From NCBI GenBank assembly GCA_029882525.1, contig JAOUKO010000009.1:1-32161 (forward strand): 32,161 nt of DNA. The letters are read 5' to 3'. Origin of the DNA: Candidatus Aminicenantota bacterium. GTDB taxonomy: Bacteria; Acidobacteriota; Aminicenantia; Aminicenantales; Aminicenantaceae. Both the position numbers and the translations under genes were made by a program. The notes under the pieces were generated by a model. The model ran no database searches, was not told the DNA's origin, and saw nothing but the letters and a program-made list of their open reading frames with translations. How positions within the stretch are numbered: position 1 is the stretch's first letter; each line of letters begins with the position of its first letter. Below, piece by piece: positions 1-9,749 of this stretch.

Positions 1-1
1 C

Positions 2-508
2 ATGAATGGCATCGTCTTCAATCATTCCATTCGCATAGCCGGCAATGAGATGGATGAAGCCATCATTCAGTACCTCAAGCGAAAATATAATCTGCTTATT
101 GGAGAGAGGAGTGCTGAGCATCTCAAAATACAGATAGGCTCCGCTTATCCTCTGGACGAACCGATGTCCATGGAGATAAAGGGAAGGGATTTAGGCGAGG
201 GAATTCCAAAAACTCTGATCATAGATGACCAAGAAATCAGAGAAGCACTCGAGGATGTAGTCTCGGCGATTATCGATGCCATCCGGGTTTCACTTGAAAA
301 GACACCTCCCGAGCTTTCAGCGGACATCATTGACCGAGGAATTATTTTGACGGGAGGAGGCGCTCTTCTCAGGAATCTGGATAAGCGTATCAGAGAGGAA
401 ACCAAGCTGCCGGTTTTCATCACAGAGGACCCTCTCACCACCGTCGTCCTCGGTGCCGGCAAGCTGCTCGATGATCTGGATCTGTTGAAAAAGATTTCTC
501 TGATTTAA
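2..508 (+). CDS. mreB: Rod shape-determining protein MreB, C-terminal part (5' end outside window)
   Basis: Translation GGIVFNHSIRIAGNEMDEAIIQYLKRKYNLLIGERSAEHLKIQIGSAYP and ILTGGGALLRNLDKRI are MreB/actin-fold motifs; followed by mreC and mreD. Confidence 0.95.
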   Translation: MNGIVFNHSIRIAGNEMDEAIIQYLKRKYNLLIGERSAEHLKIQIGSAYPLDEPMSMEIKGRDLGEGIPKTLIIDDQEIREALEDVVSAIIDAIRVSLEKTPPELSADIIDRGIILTGGGALLRNLDKRIREETKLPVFITEDPLTTVVLGAGKLLDDLDLLKKISLI

Positions 509-524
509 GCCTGTTTAAAGTTTT

Positions 525-1373
525 ATGCCCCTTTTCCTGAAAGAGAGAAAGAATTTCACAATCCTTATAGCCCTAATATTATTCCATTTTCTTTTAATCT
601 CCATGCAGGTCCCGCTTGGAGAAAAGGCGAGTCTTTTCGAAAAAACGGTCTTTTCTGTGTTTTCTCCGCTTCGGCATGGCATTCTCTCCTTTTTTAAAGG
701 GATTGGAAATGTTTGGACAAATTATTTCTACCTGCGGAACGTGAAGAGCCAAAACAAAAAAATGGAAGAAGAGATTTTTTTTCTAAGGCAGGAAAACAAC
801 CTCCTCCGGAACGCTATTCAAAGGTTCCAATCCGAGAGGGAGCTTCAGGAGAAGCTTCTGGAGATGCATGAGAATATCCTTTCCGCCCATGTCATAGGCT
901 TGGATACAGACAGTTATTATAAGACGGTCATCATCAACAGAGGGACCTTGGATGGGATAAAAAAAAATATGATCGTCCTGGATAAGAACGGTAATCTGGT
1001 AGGACGGATTATTGAACCTATATCGCTGAAGGAAGCCAGGGTTCAATTGATTACCGATGATGCCAGTGGAATAGGCGTGTTTTCTCAGAAAAAAAGTGTA
1101 CCGGGCATTCTAACCGGAGATGGCGAAGGGCAGTGTCTTCTGAAGTATGTCCTGGCTACGGCCAGGTCGGACGAGATCTCAGAAGGGGAAGATATCATCA
1201 CCTCAGGTTACGACCGCATTTATCCTCCAGGAATAAAAGCGGGGAAAATTGTATCCATTACCAGTGATTCATCCCTGCACAAACATATTGTAGTCGATCC
1301 TTATTTTGATTTTCACTACCTGGATCAGGTGGCTGTGATCATGAAAAGTCCGGTAGAAATATTCAAAGATTAG
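525..1373 (+). CDS. mreC: Rod shape-determining protein MreC
   Basis: N-terminal TM, coiled coil, then beta domain (VIGLDTDSYYKTVIINRGTLDGIKKNMIVLD...GLVGRI-type motif); position between mreB and mreD. Confidence 0.93.
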   Translation: MPLFLKERKNFTILIALILFHFLLISMQVPLGEKASLFEKTVFSVFSPLRHGILSFFKGIGNVWTNYFYLRNVKSQNKKMEEEIFFLRQENNLLRNAIQRFQSERELQEKLLEMHENILSAHVIGLDTDSYYKTVIINRGTLDGIKKNMIVLDKNGNLVGRIIEPISLKEARVQLITDDASGIGVFSQKKSVPGILTGDGEGQCLLKYVLATARSDEISEGEDIITSGYDRIYPPGIKAGKIVSITSDSSLHKHIVVDPYFDFHYLDQVAVIMKSPVEIFKD

Positions 1374-1378
1374 TCAGG

Positions 1379-1861
1379 ATGAGAGATTTTATAAAAGTTG
1401 CTATCGGAATCATAATTGCCTTTCTTTTTTATACAATCTTCAGCAGGGTCTCTCCTCCTGTTCTTCTCCTCTTCAACGTTTTGAGTTTGGTTGTGATCTA
1501 CTTCGCTGTAGAGAAAGGAGAAGTCTTCGGCTCCTGCCTGGGAGCAGCCTGCGGCCTGATTCATGATTATTTTTCTTTTGGTGTCTATGGAGTTGGAGGC
1601 TTAGCCAAGACAGCGACTGGATACCTTGCCGGTTATCTGTCCAAAAAGATCGACATCGGACCTCCCCTCCGTAATTTCTTTTTTCTTGCCGTTTTGATTA
1701 TCTTTGAGCTCATCCTCTGGGCACTCCTCTATTTTTTCATCGTCCCTGAAAGCATAAACACCGGGAAAGGCTTGATTTTTATTCAGCCCCTGTCTACTGC
1801 TTTTTTAGGAAGTGTGGTATTTTTTTTCATAAGAAAATTGACGACAAAAAATAAATATTGA
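1379..1861 (+). CDS. mreD: Rod shape-determining protein MreD
   Basis: 160-aa multi-TM protein between mreC and PBP2; GLIHDYFSFGVYGVGGLAKTATGYLAG is MreD-like. Confidence 0.85.
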   Translation: MRDFIKVAIGIIIAFLFYTIFSRVSPPVLLLFNVLSLVVIYFAVEKGEVFGSCLGAACGLIHDYFSFGVYGVGGLAKTATGYLAGYLSKKIDIGPPLRNFFFLAVLIIFELILWALLYFFIVPESINTGKGLIFIQPLSTAFLGSVVFFFIRKLTTKNKY

Positions 1862-1865
1862 CTCG

Positions 1866-3701
1866 ATGATAAAACAAGAAAAGATCTATGAAGACCTTTT
1901 TCCTCTTCTGAGGAGGGCCAGGATTATTTTTGTTTTGGTCGTGGCCCTATTCATCTTCTTGATCATGAATTTTTGGAAAGTCCAGGTTCTCGATCATGAG
2001 AGATACTGGGAGAAATCAGAGGCAAACAGGATGAGGGAAATTGCTCTCCCTTATCAGCGGGGCCTGATAATGGATAGAGATGGAACCATTCTGGCCAACA
2101 ACAGGGCATCTTTCAGAGTTTCGCTCATCAGAGAGAATTGCGAGGATTATGACAAATCCTGCCGGAAGATAGCTCGACTGTTGAATATTGAGGAAAGCAT
2201 CTTGAAGGAGAGGATTAAAAAATATGAATCCATGCCTCTTTTCAAGCCCATCGTGGTCAAGGAAGATTTAACGCTCGAAGAGGTGGCCATGATTGAAGCC
2301 AGAAAATTGGAGCTTCCCGAGCTGGTGCTTCAATCAGAGCCAAAGAGGTTTTATCCCTTTGAGAGTCTGGCTGCCCATGTCATCGGCTACCTGCAGGAGC
2401 TTTCTCCCGAAGAGATGAAAAAGAGTCTCTACGGAGAGAGGCGTCTGGGCGAGCTTGTGGGCAAGATCGGAATAGAGAAGCAGTATGAAACCGCCTTGGC
2501 CGGTGTCTATGGACAGCTCGTTGAAGTTGTGGATAGCTTGGGAAGAGGGAGGGAAGAGATAGACCGGCGTGAATCCGCTAGAGGCCAGGATTTAACGATC
2601 AGCCTGGATTTCGACATTCAGAAAGAAGCAGAAGAGCTGTTGGGAGGAAGGGAAGGAGCGATAATTGCCATGGATGCCAGGACAGGGGAACTGCTGGCTT
2701 TAGCCAGCTATCCCAATTTTGACCCGAATAAGTTTATCAACCGCTTTACGTCTGAGGAGTGGCTCAACCTGGTCAACAGCCCGGAATTCCCGTTGGAGAA
2801 CAGGGCTATCCGAGGCCTGTATTCACCTGGCTCAGTGTTCAAGCTGACGGTGGCTTTAGGAGCTCTGGACTCGGAGATCGCGACCGATGAGACGACCTTT
2901 GTCTGTCGGGGCGAAACGACGATCTACAACCAGCCTTTTTCTTGTTGGAGAGAAGGAGGTCATGGGAAAGTGGGATTTTATGACGCTATCAGGCATTCCT
3001 GCAATATTTATTTTTACAATCTGGGAAAAGAGTTGGGAATCGAAAACATTTCCCGCTATGCCAGAATGCTCGGGTTTGGGATGAAGACAGGAATCGATTT
3101 GCCAGGTGAAAAAACGGGATTGGTCCCTGACGCCCAGTGGAAAATAAAGGCCAGGGGCGAACCCTGGCAAAAAGGCGAGACGATTTCCGTCTCCATAGGT
3201 CAGAGTTTCATGCTTGTCACTCCCATCCAGATCGCGGCTCATACGGCTCTGATAGCCAACAGAGGAGCAAGAGTGACTCCCCATCTGTTCAAATATCTGT
3301 CTGCAGATGGGAAAAGGAAGGAGGGCAAGAATCAATTTCTGAACCATGAAATCGTGGATATCGATCCCGCTGTTTTTGAGCAGGTCATCCAAGGAATGTG
3401 GGAAGCAGTCAATAACGAAGGCACGGGTCGGGCTGCAAAGATCCTTGGATACGATGTCTGCGGGAAGACCGGATCGACTCAAGTCATCAGTGAGGATAAG
3501 TCGGAGAAGCCTAAAAAGAAAGAATCAGAAGAGGAAGAAGAGGAAGTGAAGACTCATTCCTGGTTTACCGGGTTCGCACCGAGAGAAAATCCAGAGATTG
3601 TTGTCACCGTCATCGTCGAATACGGCGGCATGGGCGGTGTGACAGCAGCTCCGCTTGCTAGAAGATTATTTAACATCTACATGAGGAAACATGATAGATA
3701 G
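1866..3701 (+). CDS. mrdA: Penicillin-binding protein 2 (peptidoglycan D,D-transpeptidase MrdA)
   Basis: Transpeptidase motifs SVFK (SxxK), SCN (SxN) and KTGS; N-terminal TM and PBP dimer domain (PYQRGLIMDRDGTILANN). Confidence 0.95.
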   Translation: MIKQEKIYEDLFPLLRRARIIFVLVVALFIFLIMNFWKVQVLDHERYWEKSEANRMREIALPYQRGLIMDRDGTILANNRASFRVSLIRENCEDYDKSCRKIARLLNIEESILKERIKKYESMPLFKPIVVKEDLTLEEVAMIEARKLELPELVLQSEPKRFYPFESLAAHVIGYLQELSPEEMKKSLYGERRLGELVGKIGIEKQYETALAGVYGQLVEVVDSLGRGREEIDRRESARGQDLTISLDFDIQKEAEELLGGREGAIIAMDARTGELLALASYPNFDPNKFINRFTSEEWLNLVNSPEFPLENRAIRGLYSPGSVFKLTVALGALDSEIATDETTFVCRGETTIYNQPFSCWREGGHGKVGFYDAIRHSCNIYFYNLGKELGIENISRYARMLGFGMKTGIDLPGEKTGLVPDAQWKIKARGEPWQKGETISVSIGQSFMLVTPIQIAAHTALIANRGARVTPHLFKYLSADGKRKEGKNQFLNHEIVDIDPAVFEQVIQGMWEAVNNEGTGRAAKILGYDVCGKTGSTQVISEDKSEKPKKKESEEEEEEVKTHSWFTGFAPRENPEIVVTVIVEYGGMGGVTAAPLARRLFNIYMRKHDR

Positions 3702-4782
3702 AAGTTTACTCAGGCATATCGACTGGATTCTGGTCGGACTTTTGCTGTTGAACTCTTTCATCGGAGCGGCTTTCATCTACAGTAGCTCTCATTATTTACC
3801 AGGGAATTATTTTCTAAAACAGATTTTATGGATCTTTATCGGCTCGATAGCTCTTTTTCTGTTTCTTACAGTTGATTATAAGATCCTTGTCTCTTTTTCT
3901 CCATACTTTTACATCATCGCTGTGGCCACACTCGGTGGCGTTTTGCTCTTTGGCCGGCTGGTTGCTGGGGCTAAAAGCTGGCTCAAATTCTCGTTTCTCC
4001 AGTTTCAACCTTCTGAACTGACGAAATTAGCTCTTATTCTTCTTTTGGCTTCTGTATTCTCTAAATTTAGGAGGGACTATGTTTCTTGGAAGAAAGGGCT
4101 CTTAAGCGGAGCTGTCACTGCTGTGCCTGTCTTTTTTGTGGCCTTGCAGCCAGATCTGGGTACAGCTTTGACCTACATTCCTCTTTTTCTCGCTGCCCTC
4201 ATTCTCGCTGGTATGAATAAAAAGGTGTTTATCTACATCATGATCGCGGCTTTAGTCCTGGGTGTGGTTGGATGGAATTTTGCTCTTAAAGATTACCAGA
4301 AAAACAGATTGACCACCCTCATTTCTCCCAGTCAGGACCCCCTCGGCTCAGGTTATCATATTCTGCAATCGAAAATTGCCATCGGCTCAGGAGGATTTTT
4401 GGGAAAGGGTTTTAGAAAGGGGACTCAAAGCCAGTTAAGATTCTTGCCTGCTCGGCATACAGATTTTATTTTTTCGGTCATCGGAGAAGAATTCGGATTT
4501 ATAGGCGTTGTTGTGGCTTTGATGTGCTATTTTATGTTTCTCAACAGGCTCTTTAAATCTGTCGGGCTGGCGAGGGACAGGGCGGGAGTCTACATCGTCT
4601 TTCTGGTCACAGTGATGATCACTTTCCAGTTTTTCATCAACGTCTTAATGGTCATCGGCATTTTACCCATCACAGGAACTCCCCTGCCTATGTTTAGCTA
4701 CGGAGGATCTTCTCTCCTGACGAATTACTTGGGAGTATCCCTTGTCCTCAATGTTAAAATGAGAAGATTCGTGTTTGTCTGA
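3691..4782 (+). CDS. rodA: Rod shape-determining protein RodA (SEDS glycosyltransferase)
   Basis: Multi-TM SEDS protein; LQPDLGTAL, RFLPARHTDFIFSVIGEEFGF, PITGTPLPMFSYGGSSL motifs; start overlaps the mrdA 3' end by 11 nt. Confidence 0.95.
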   Translation: MIDRSLLRHIDWILVGLLLLNSFIGAAFIYSSSHYLPGNYFLKQILWIFIGSIALFLFLTVDYKILVSFSPYFYIIAVATLGGVLLFGRLVAGAKSWLKFSFLQFQPSELTKLALILLLASVFSKFRRDYVSWKKGLLSGAVTAVPVFFVALQPDLGTALTYIPLFLAALILAGMNKKVFIYIMIAALVLGVVGWNFALKDYQKNRLTTLISPSQDPLGSGYHILQSKIAIGSGGFLGKGFRKGTQSQLRFLPARHTDFIFSVIGEEFGFIGVVVALMCYFMFLNRLFKSVGLARDRAGVYIVFLVTVMITFQFFINVLMVIGILPITGTPLPMFSYGGSSLLTNYLGVSLVLNVKMRRFVFV

Positions 4783-4883
4783 AAACAGGAATGTTCCCTG
4801 TTCCTTGCCGATTGAACAATTCGCTCAATATCAATAGAATGAATGAGTCCATAAAACAACAGTCCTTGAATATTTTGGAGTGA

Positions 4884-7439
4884 ATGGGATTGGTTTCAGT
4901 TAAAAAGTTATCAGAAATCCTCAAGGATATAGAGAAGCCTGGACGCTATCTTGGCGGCGAATGGAACGAGGTCAGGAAGGACCCGGCTCGTGTCAAAATT
5001 AAAGTCGCCCTTGCTTTTCCTGACCTCTATGATATTGGGATGTCCTATCTGGGTCAAAAAATCCTCTATTTTCTCTTGAATGGAAGGACAGACATTCTTG
5101 CGGAGAGGGTATTTACACCCTGGGCTGACTTTGAGCAAAAACTCCGCGCCGAGAAGATTCCTCTTTATTCACTTGAAAACAAGATTCCTCTTGACCAATT
5201 TGACATTCTGGGCTTCTCTCTGCTCTATGAACTCAATTACTCCAACATCCTGACCACACTTGATTTGGGCGGTATCCCTCTGCATTCAGCCGGGCGGAAT
5301 TTGGACCATCCTTTAGTCATTGCCGGGGGGCCGGCAGCTTTCAACCCCGAGCCTGTGGCTGATATTTTCGACCTTTTCCTGATCGGAGATGGGGAGGAGG
5401 CTTTCCTGGAGATCATCGATAGGTTCTTGATCCTGAAAAAAGAATTCCGGGAAAAAGCCGCTCTCTTGAATGATCTGTCTCAAATTGAGGGCGTCTATGT
5501 CCCATCCCTGTACCCGGCCTACTTGCCTTCGAATTCCCATCTTCTTGCCGTAAGGTCGGAAAAGGGAGCAGAGGCAAAGATAAAAAAAAGGGTTCTCTTT
5601 CCTTTCCATGAGGCCCCTTTTCCAGAAGAGATCGTGGTACCGAATGTCAAGATCATTTTTGATAGAGTTTCTGTTGAAGTAGCCAGAGGTTGTCCACAGA
5701 AATGCAGATTTTGCCAGGCATCGAGTATTTATCTCCCCCCCAGAGTAAAAAGCCCTTCATTCGTCATAGAAAACATCATGAACAGCTTGCAGATGACAGG
5801 ATATGAAGGTTCTTCTCTGGCTGCTCTTTCCGTAAGTGATTATCCTTACCTGGATAGGACGGTTGAGATATTGATGAAGGAACTGGCCAAGCAGAAAGTA
5901 TCCCTTTCGCTTCCATCCTTACGGCCTAAGGGGCTGTCTTCAGATCTCGCCCGAAGCATCATCAAGGTGAGAAAGACAGGGTTCACACTGGTCCCGGAAG
6001 CAGGAACCGAGAGGTTGCGACGGGTGATCAATAAAAAACTGGAGGATGAAGATATCTTTGAGGCATCACGGAATGCCTTTTCTCAAGGATGGCGGTTGCT
6101 CAAGCTCTATTTTATGGTAGGGCTTCCTACGGAAAGAGAGGAAGACCTGGAGGGTATCGTGGATATAGTCCAGGGGATCTCCCGGATAGGCTGCCAGATC
6201 ATGAAGTCGACGCCTCAGATCAACCTCAGTCTGTCCTCCTTTATTCCCAAGCCCCATACTCCTTTTCAATGGCTGGAGATGGAAGAGGAGCAGAGTCTCC
6301 AAGAGAAATACAGGTTTTTAATGTCTCGTCTGAGAAAGCATCGACATCTCAAGATCAAGAAGCAGCCACTGAAAAATTCTTTGCTGGAAGCTGTGTTTTC
6401 CCGTGGGGACAGAAGATTGAACAACGTCTTGCTTAAAGCCTGGAAAATAGGAGCCCGTTTTGATTCCTGGAGTAACTCTTTTTCTTTTCAAACTTGGGAA
6501 CAGGCATTCATCCAGGAAAAACTTGACTACCATCTGTATTTATCCGCTATCAATAAGGATGTCCGACTTCCATGGGAGCATATTGACACGGGCATCAATA
6601 AATCCTACCTGCTGAGAGAACTGGACAAGGCATGGCGAGAGGAATACACACATTCCTGTCTGGAGGATAAATGCGGATCGTGTCAGGGCTGCTCTTTTCC
6701 TACTTTGTTGGAGAGGGAATTTCCAGAAGATGTCAAAGTTTCTCCAGTTCTGTCTACCAGATTGGGCAAAAAAACAGAGAAGGTTCATTGTTATCGCGTT
6801 TTTTTCTCCAAACATGGGACAGCCCGGTTCATATCTCATAATGATTTGAATAACGTCATCCAGAGGGGATTCAGAAGGGCTGGCATAGCGGTGGATTATA
6901 CCCAAGGATTTCATCCCAAGATGATGATTTCCCATCCTCCTGCTCTTCCCCTGGGTATGGAGGGGAAGTCCGAGTGCTTTGAGTTTAAATCCCATTTTTT
7001 ATTTCAAGAAGACGAGTTTATTTCGCGGCTGAATGCATGCCTCCCCCCAGGGATCAAAATCCTGAATTTAGAGAGACGAGGAACATTCCCATCTTCCCTG
7101 GGCGAGGAGATCGAAACTCTGATCTATTCCATAGACTTGAAAAATCCGGAGGTGCAAAAGGCTGTAAAGGGCGATGAAGATAAGGAAATCCCATCCTCCG
7201 AGTATTATAAAAAGATCGAAGAACGGCTTGGCGGTTTCTTGGCAGAGAATCCGAATGATTTAATCGACAAAACTCTTGTTGATAAGGAGAAAGGAAGAAT
7301 CTATCTTTACATAAGACACAACCTGCAAAAGGCCTTTCGGGCTCAGGAGTTCACTGAGAAGATTTTTGGGATAAAAAACTCTTCTTTTATCATGTCACGG
7401 GAAAAAATAGTGTTCCACAAGCATGAAAAATTGACATAA
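4884..7439 (+). CDS. TIGR03960 family B12-binding/radical SAM protein fused to TIGR03936 (DUF2344) domain
   Basis: Radical SAM CX3CX2C motif (VARGCPQKCRFCQASSIYLPPRVKSPS); C-terminal domain YRVFFSKHGTARFISHNDLNNVIQRGFRRAGIAVDYTQGFHPKMMISHPPALPLGMEG typical of DUF2344. Confidence 0.92.
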   Translation: MGLVSVKKLSEILKDIEKPGRYLGGEWNEVRKDPARVKIKVALAFPDLYDIGMSYLGQKILYFLLNGRTDILAERVFTPWADFEQKLRAEKIPLYSLENKIPLDQFDILGFSLLYELNYSNILTTLDLGGIPLHSAGRNLDHPLVIAGGPAAFNPEPVADIFDLFLIGDGEEAFLEIIDRFLILKKEFREKAALLNDLSQIEGVYVPSLYPAYLPSNSHLLAVRSEKGAEAKIKKRVLFPFHEAPFPEEIVVPNVKIIFDRVSVEVARGCPQKCRFCQASSIYLPPRVKSPSFVIENIMNSLQMTGYEGSSLAALSVSDYPYLDRTVEILMKELAKQKVSLSLPSLRPKGLSSDLARSIIKVRKTGFTLVPEAGTERLRRVINKKLEDEDIFEASRNAFSQGWRLLKLYFMVGLPTEREEDLEGIVDIVQGISRIGCQIMKSTPQINLSLSSFIPKPHTPFQWLEMEEEQSLQEKYRFLMSRLRKHRHLKIKKQPLKNSLLEAVFSRGDRRLNNVLLKAWKIGARFDSWSNSFSFQTWEQAFIQEKLDYHLYLSAINKDVRLPWEHIDTGINKSYLLRELDKAWREEYTHSCLEDKCGSCQGCSFPTLLEREFPEDVKVSPVLSTRLGKKTEKVHCYRVFFSKHGTARFISHNDLNNVIQRGFRRAGIAVDYTQGFHPKMMISHPPALPLGMEGKSECFEFKSHFLFQEDEFISRLNACLPPGIKILNLERRGTFPSSLGEEIETLIYSIDLKNPEVQKAVKGDEDKEIPSSEYYKKIEERLGGFLAENPNDLIDKTLVDKEKGRIYLYIRHNLQKAFRAQEFTEKIFGIKNSSFIMSREKIVFHKHEKLT

Positions 7440-7520
7440 CAAGAGGTTTCCAGTATAAAACTCGATGATTATTGGTATCATGCAATAAAATGGATGAAAT
7501 GATAAAGCAAGGAGGAAAGA

Positions 7521-8669
7521 GTGATTAGTTTTAGCCTATCAGAAGAGCAGCTGGCTTTACAGGAAATGGCTCGGGAGTTCGCCGAAAAAGAGATGAAGCC
7601 CAACGCCGCTAAATATGATAAGGGAGATGAATTTGCTGAAGACGTTATGAAGAAAGCGTTCGAAGTCGGGTTTCTCACCTGCACGGTCCCTAAGGAATAC
7701 GGAGGCGGTGGATTGAGCGACATAGATACTGTGATCATCAGCGAAGAGCTTGCAGCCGGGTGTGCGGGGATGTACACCACGATGATGGTCAATGCCTTAG
7801 CCTACACACCGGTCATTATTTTTGGCACTGATGAGCAGAAAAAGAAGTTCCTCACACCTCAGACTGAAAAGATGTCTTTTGCCTCATTTTGCCTGACTGA
7901 AAGAGAGGCTGGTTCCGACGCAGGCTCCATGAAGACAAAAGCGAAAAAAGTCGGCGATGAATATGTTATCAACGGTTCCAAATGTTTTATTTCCAACGGT
8001 GGTATTGCCAATTTTTATGTCGTGTTCGCCAACTCGAACCCCGAAAAGGGGATGCGGGGAATCAGTGCTTTTGTCGTCCCCCGGGAGACTCCCGGAGTCA
8101 TCATCGGCAGAGAAGAGGATAAGATGGGACACAGGGCATCGAATACTGTGGAGCTTACCTTCGAAGATGTGAAAATTCCCGCAAAAAATCTTTTAGGAAA
8201 AGAGGGGATAGGCTTCATCATAGCTATGAAGACCCTGGACAAAACAAGAGCTCCTGTTGGAGCGGCAGGAGTCGGTGTGGCCAGAGCAGCCCTGGAATAC
8301 GCGGTTGAATACGCGAAGAATAGAAAACAGTTTGGCAAACCCATTGCTCTTTTTCAGAACACAGCTTTCAAGATCGCTCAGTTGGCCATGGAAATAAACG
8401 CTGCGCGACATCTTGTCTGGCATGCAGCTTGGCTCATGGATGAAGGCAAGCCCTGCGGCAAAGAATCGGCCATGGCTAAAGCTTTTGGTTCGGATGTCGC
8501 CATGAAGGTCACCACGGAATGTGTCCAGATCTTAGGTGGCTACGGATACATGAAGGATTATCCGATGGAAAAGTTGATGCGTGATGCAAAGCTTCTTCAG
8601 ATCTACGAGGGAACGAACGAAATCCAGCGATTGATCATCTCAAGAGAGATCATCGGACCTATTACCTAA
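7521..8669 (+). CDS. Acyl-CoA dehydrogenase
   Basis: GTG start after GGAGGA SD; CLTEREAGSDAGSMKTKAKKVGDEYVINGSKCFISNGG, ARKQFGKPI-type motif and QIYEGTNEIQRLIISREI are acyl-CoA dehydrogenase signatures. Confidence 0.95.
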   Translation: MISFSLSEEQLALQEMAREFAEKEMKPNAAKYDKGDEFAEDVMKKAFEVGFLTCTVPKEYGGGGLSDIDTVIISEELAAGCAGMYTTMMVNALAYTPVIIFGTDEQKKKFLTPQTEKMSFASFCLTEREAGSDAGSMKTKAKKVGDEYVINGSKCFISNGGIANFYVVFANSNPEKGMRGISAFVVPRETPGVIIGREEDKMGHRASNTVELTFEDVKIPAKNLLGKEGIGFIIAMKTLDKTRAPVGAAGVGVARAALEYAVEYAKNRKQFGKPIALFQNTAFKIAQLAMEINAARHLVWHAAWLMDEGKPCGKESAMAKAFGSDVAMKVTTECVQILGGYGYMKDYPMEKLMRDAKLLQIYEGTNEIQRLIISREIIGPIT

Positions 8670-8799
8670 GCCATAGACGATAACAGCGGCAAGAATATTC
8701 ATTTCCATAAAAAAAGAGCCTGCAGTCTATTTTAAAAAGAACGAAACACAAAGAAAAAAGTGGGAAAATAACAGTCGCTCTAAAGGCAGCAAAAAAAGA

Positions 8800-9270
8800 T
8801 CAGTGATTGATTATTTCGAAGAGGTCTTCTTCGACTGATTGTGTCGGATTCTCGATTATCCTTCCTTTTTCCTGGTTATTGATAAAGACTATGAAGGTTG
8901 GGATTCTTATGATATTTTTACCCTTGATGTAGGGCTTGCGGGCATCCTTGTCTCTCGGAAGCCCGACATATTTCGTTATCAGGTGGGAGTTGTCAACCAA
9001 ATCCATGATCTTGAAATAGGCGCTGACATTTCTCATGCTATCAGGGCACCAAGTTCCGAGAAAGACTTCAATAATGACTTCCTGATCGATGGATTGCAGT
9101 TTTTCAATGACTTCCTGGTCGGGTGAATAAGAGGTGATTTCACCCTCCCAGCCAGGGCACTTCTCCAGAATCCTTTCTCTGGATAATTTTCCCACTAATT
9201 CGACATCTGCATATGAAAAGTGAAAAAGAAAAAGGATAAGAAAGAATAAGGAAAGAAGTTTTTTATCCAT
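8800..9270 (-). CDS. Exported thioredoxin-like protein with monothiol WCPDS site
   Basis: N-terminal signal peptide MDKKLLSLFFLILFLFHFSYA; VFLGTWCPDSMRNV; cis-Pro-like RIPTFIVF segment. Confidence 0.8.
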   Translation of the reverse strand: MDKKLLSLFFLILFLFHFSYADVELVGKLSRERILEKCPGWEGEITSYSPDQEVIEKLQSIDQEVIIEVFLGTWCPDSMRNVSAYFKIMDLVDNSHLITKYVGLPRDKDARKPYIKGKNIIRIPTFIVFINNQEKGRIIENPTQSVEEDLFEIINH

Positions 9271-9311
9271 GAAGGAATGTCAAAAGAAGGAGAGGCAGTA
9301 TTATTGGAGAG

Positions 9312-9713
9312 CTAGCGTCCTCCTTCGTCTTCTTCCTCGATATATTCAAGGACGATTCCGATTTCTTCGACTCCAGCTCCTCTTGCCACATCCATCATTT
9401 CGATGACTTGGCCAAAAAGAACTCTCGCGTCAGCCCTGATCAACATGGTTTTATGCTGGCGGGGACCATAGATGTTCATCAATTGACTTTCAAGAAGGTC
9501 GCGTTCGTAGAAGGTCCTGTTGATGTCTACTTTTCCATCTTTATGCAGAGTCAAAACGATAACGTCCGGGGCTGAAGCGGAGTCTGCAGTTGTCTCAGGA
9601 AGTTTTGCATCCATTCCTCTTTGAACTGATGGTGTGATAACCATAAAAATGATGAGAAGAACCAAGAGGACATCACACAGAGGAACGACGTTAGGTTCAG
9701 CTTTTGCCGCCAT
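9312..9713 (-). CDS. Biopolymer transport protein ExbD/TolR family
   Basis: NVVPLCDVLLVLLIIFMVITP TM segment followed by periplasmic domain with VILTLHKDGKVDIN-like and LIRADARVLFGQVIEMMDVARGAGVEEIGIV; SD AGAGGAGG upstream. Confidence 0.92.
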   Translation of the reverse strand: MAAKAEPNVVPLCDVLLVLLIIFMVITPSVQRGMDAKLPETTADSASAPDVIVLTLHKDGKVDINRTFYERDLLESQLMNIYGPRQHKTMLIRADARVLFGQVIEMMDVARGAGVEEIGIVLEYIEEEDEGGR

Positions 9714-9749
9714 GCTCTCCTCCTCTTTACGGGTAGTGACTGATAGTTA

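Noticed and set aside
2856-3482. 208-aa minus-strand ORF opposite PBP2
   Set aside because: Antisense to a clear PBP2 catalytic domain; low-complexity composition with no recognisable motif.
4784-4802. Stem-loop AACAGG-N7-CCTGTT after rodA
   Set aside because: Short stem and no following T-run, so not supported as a terminator.
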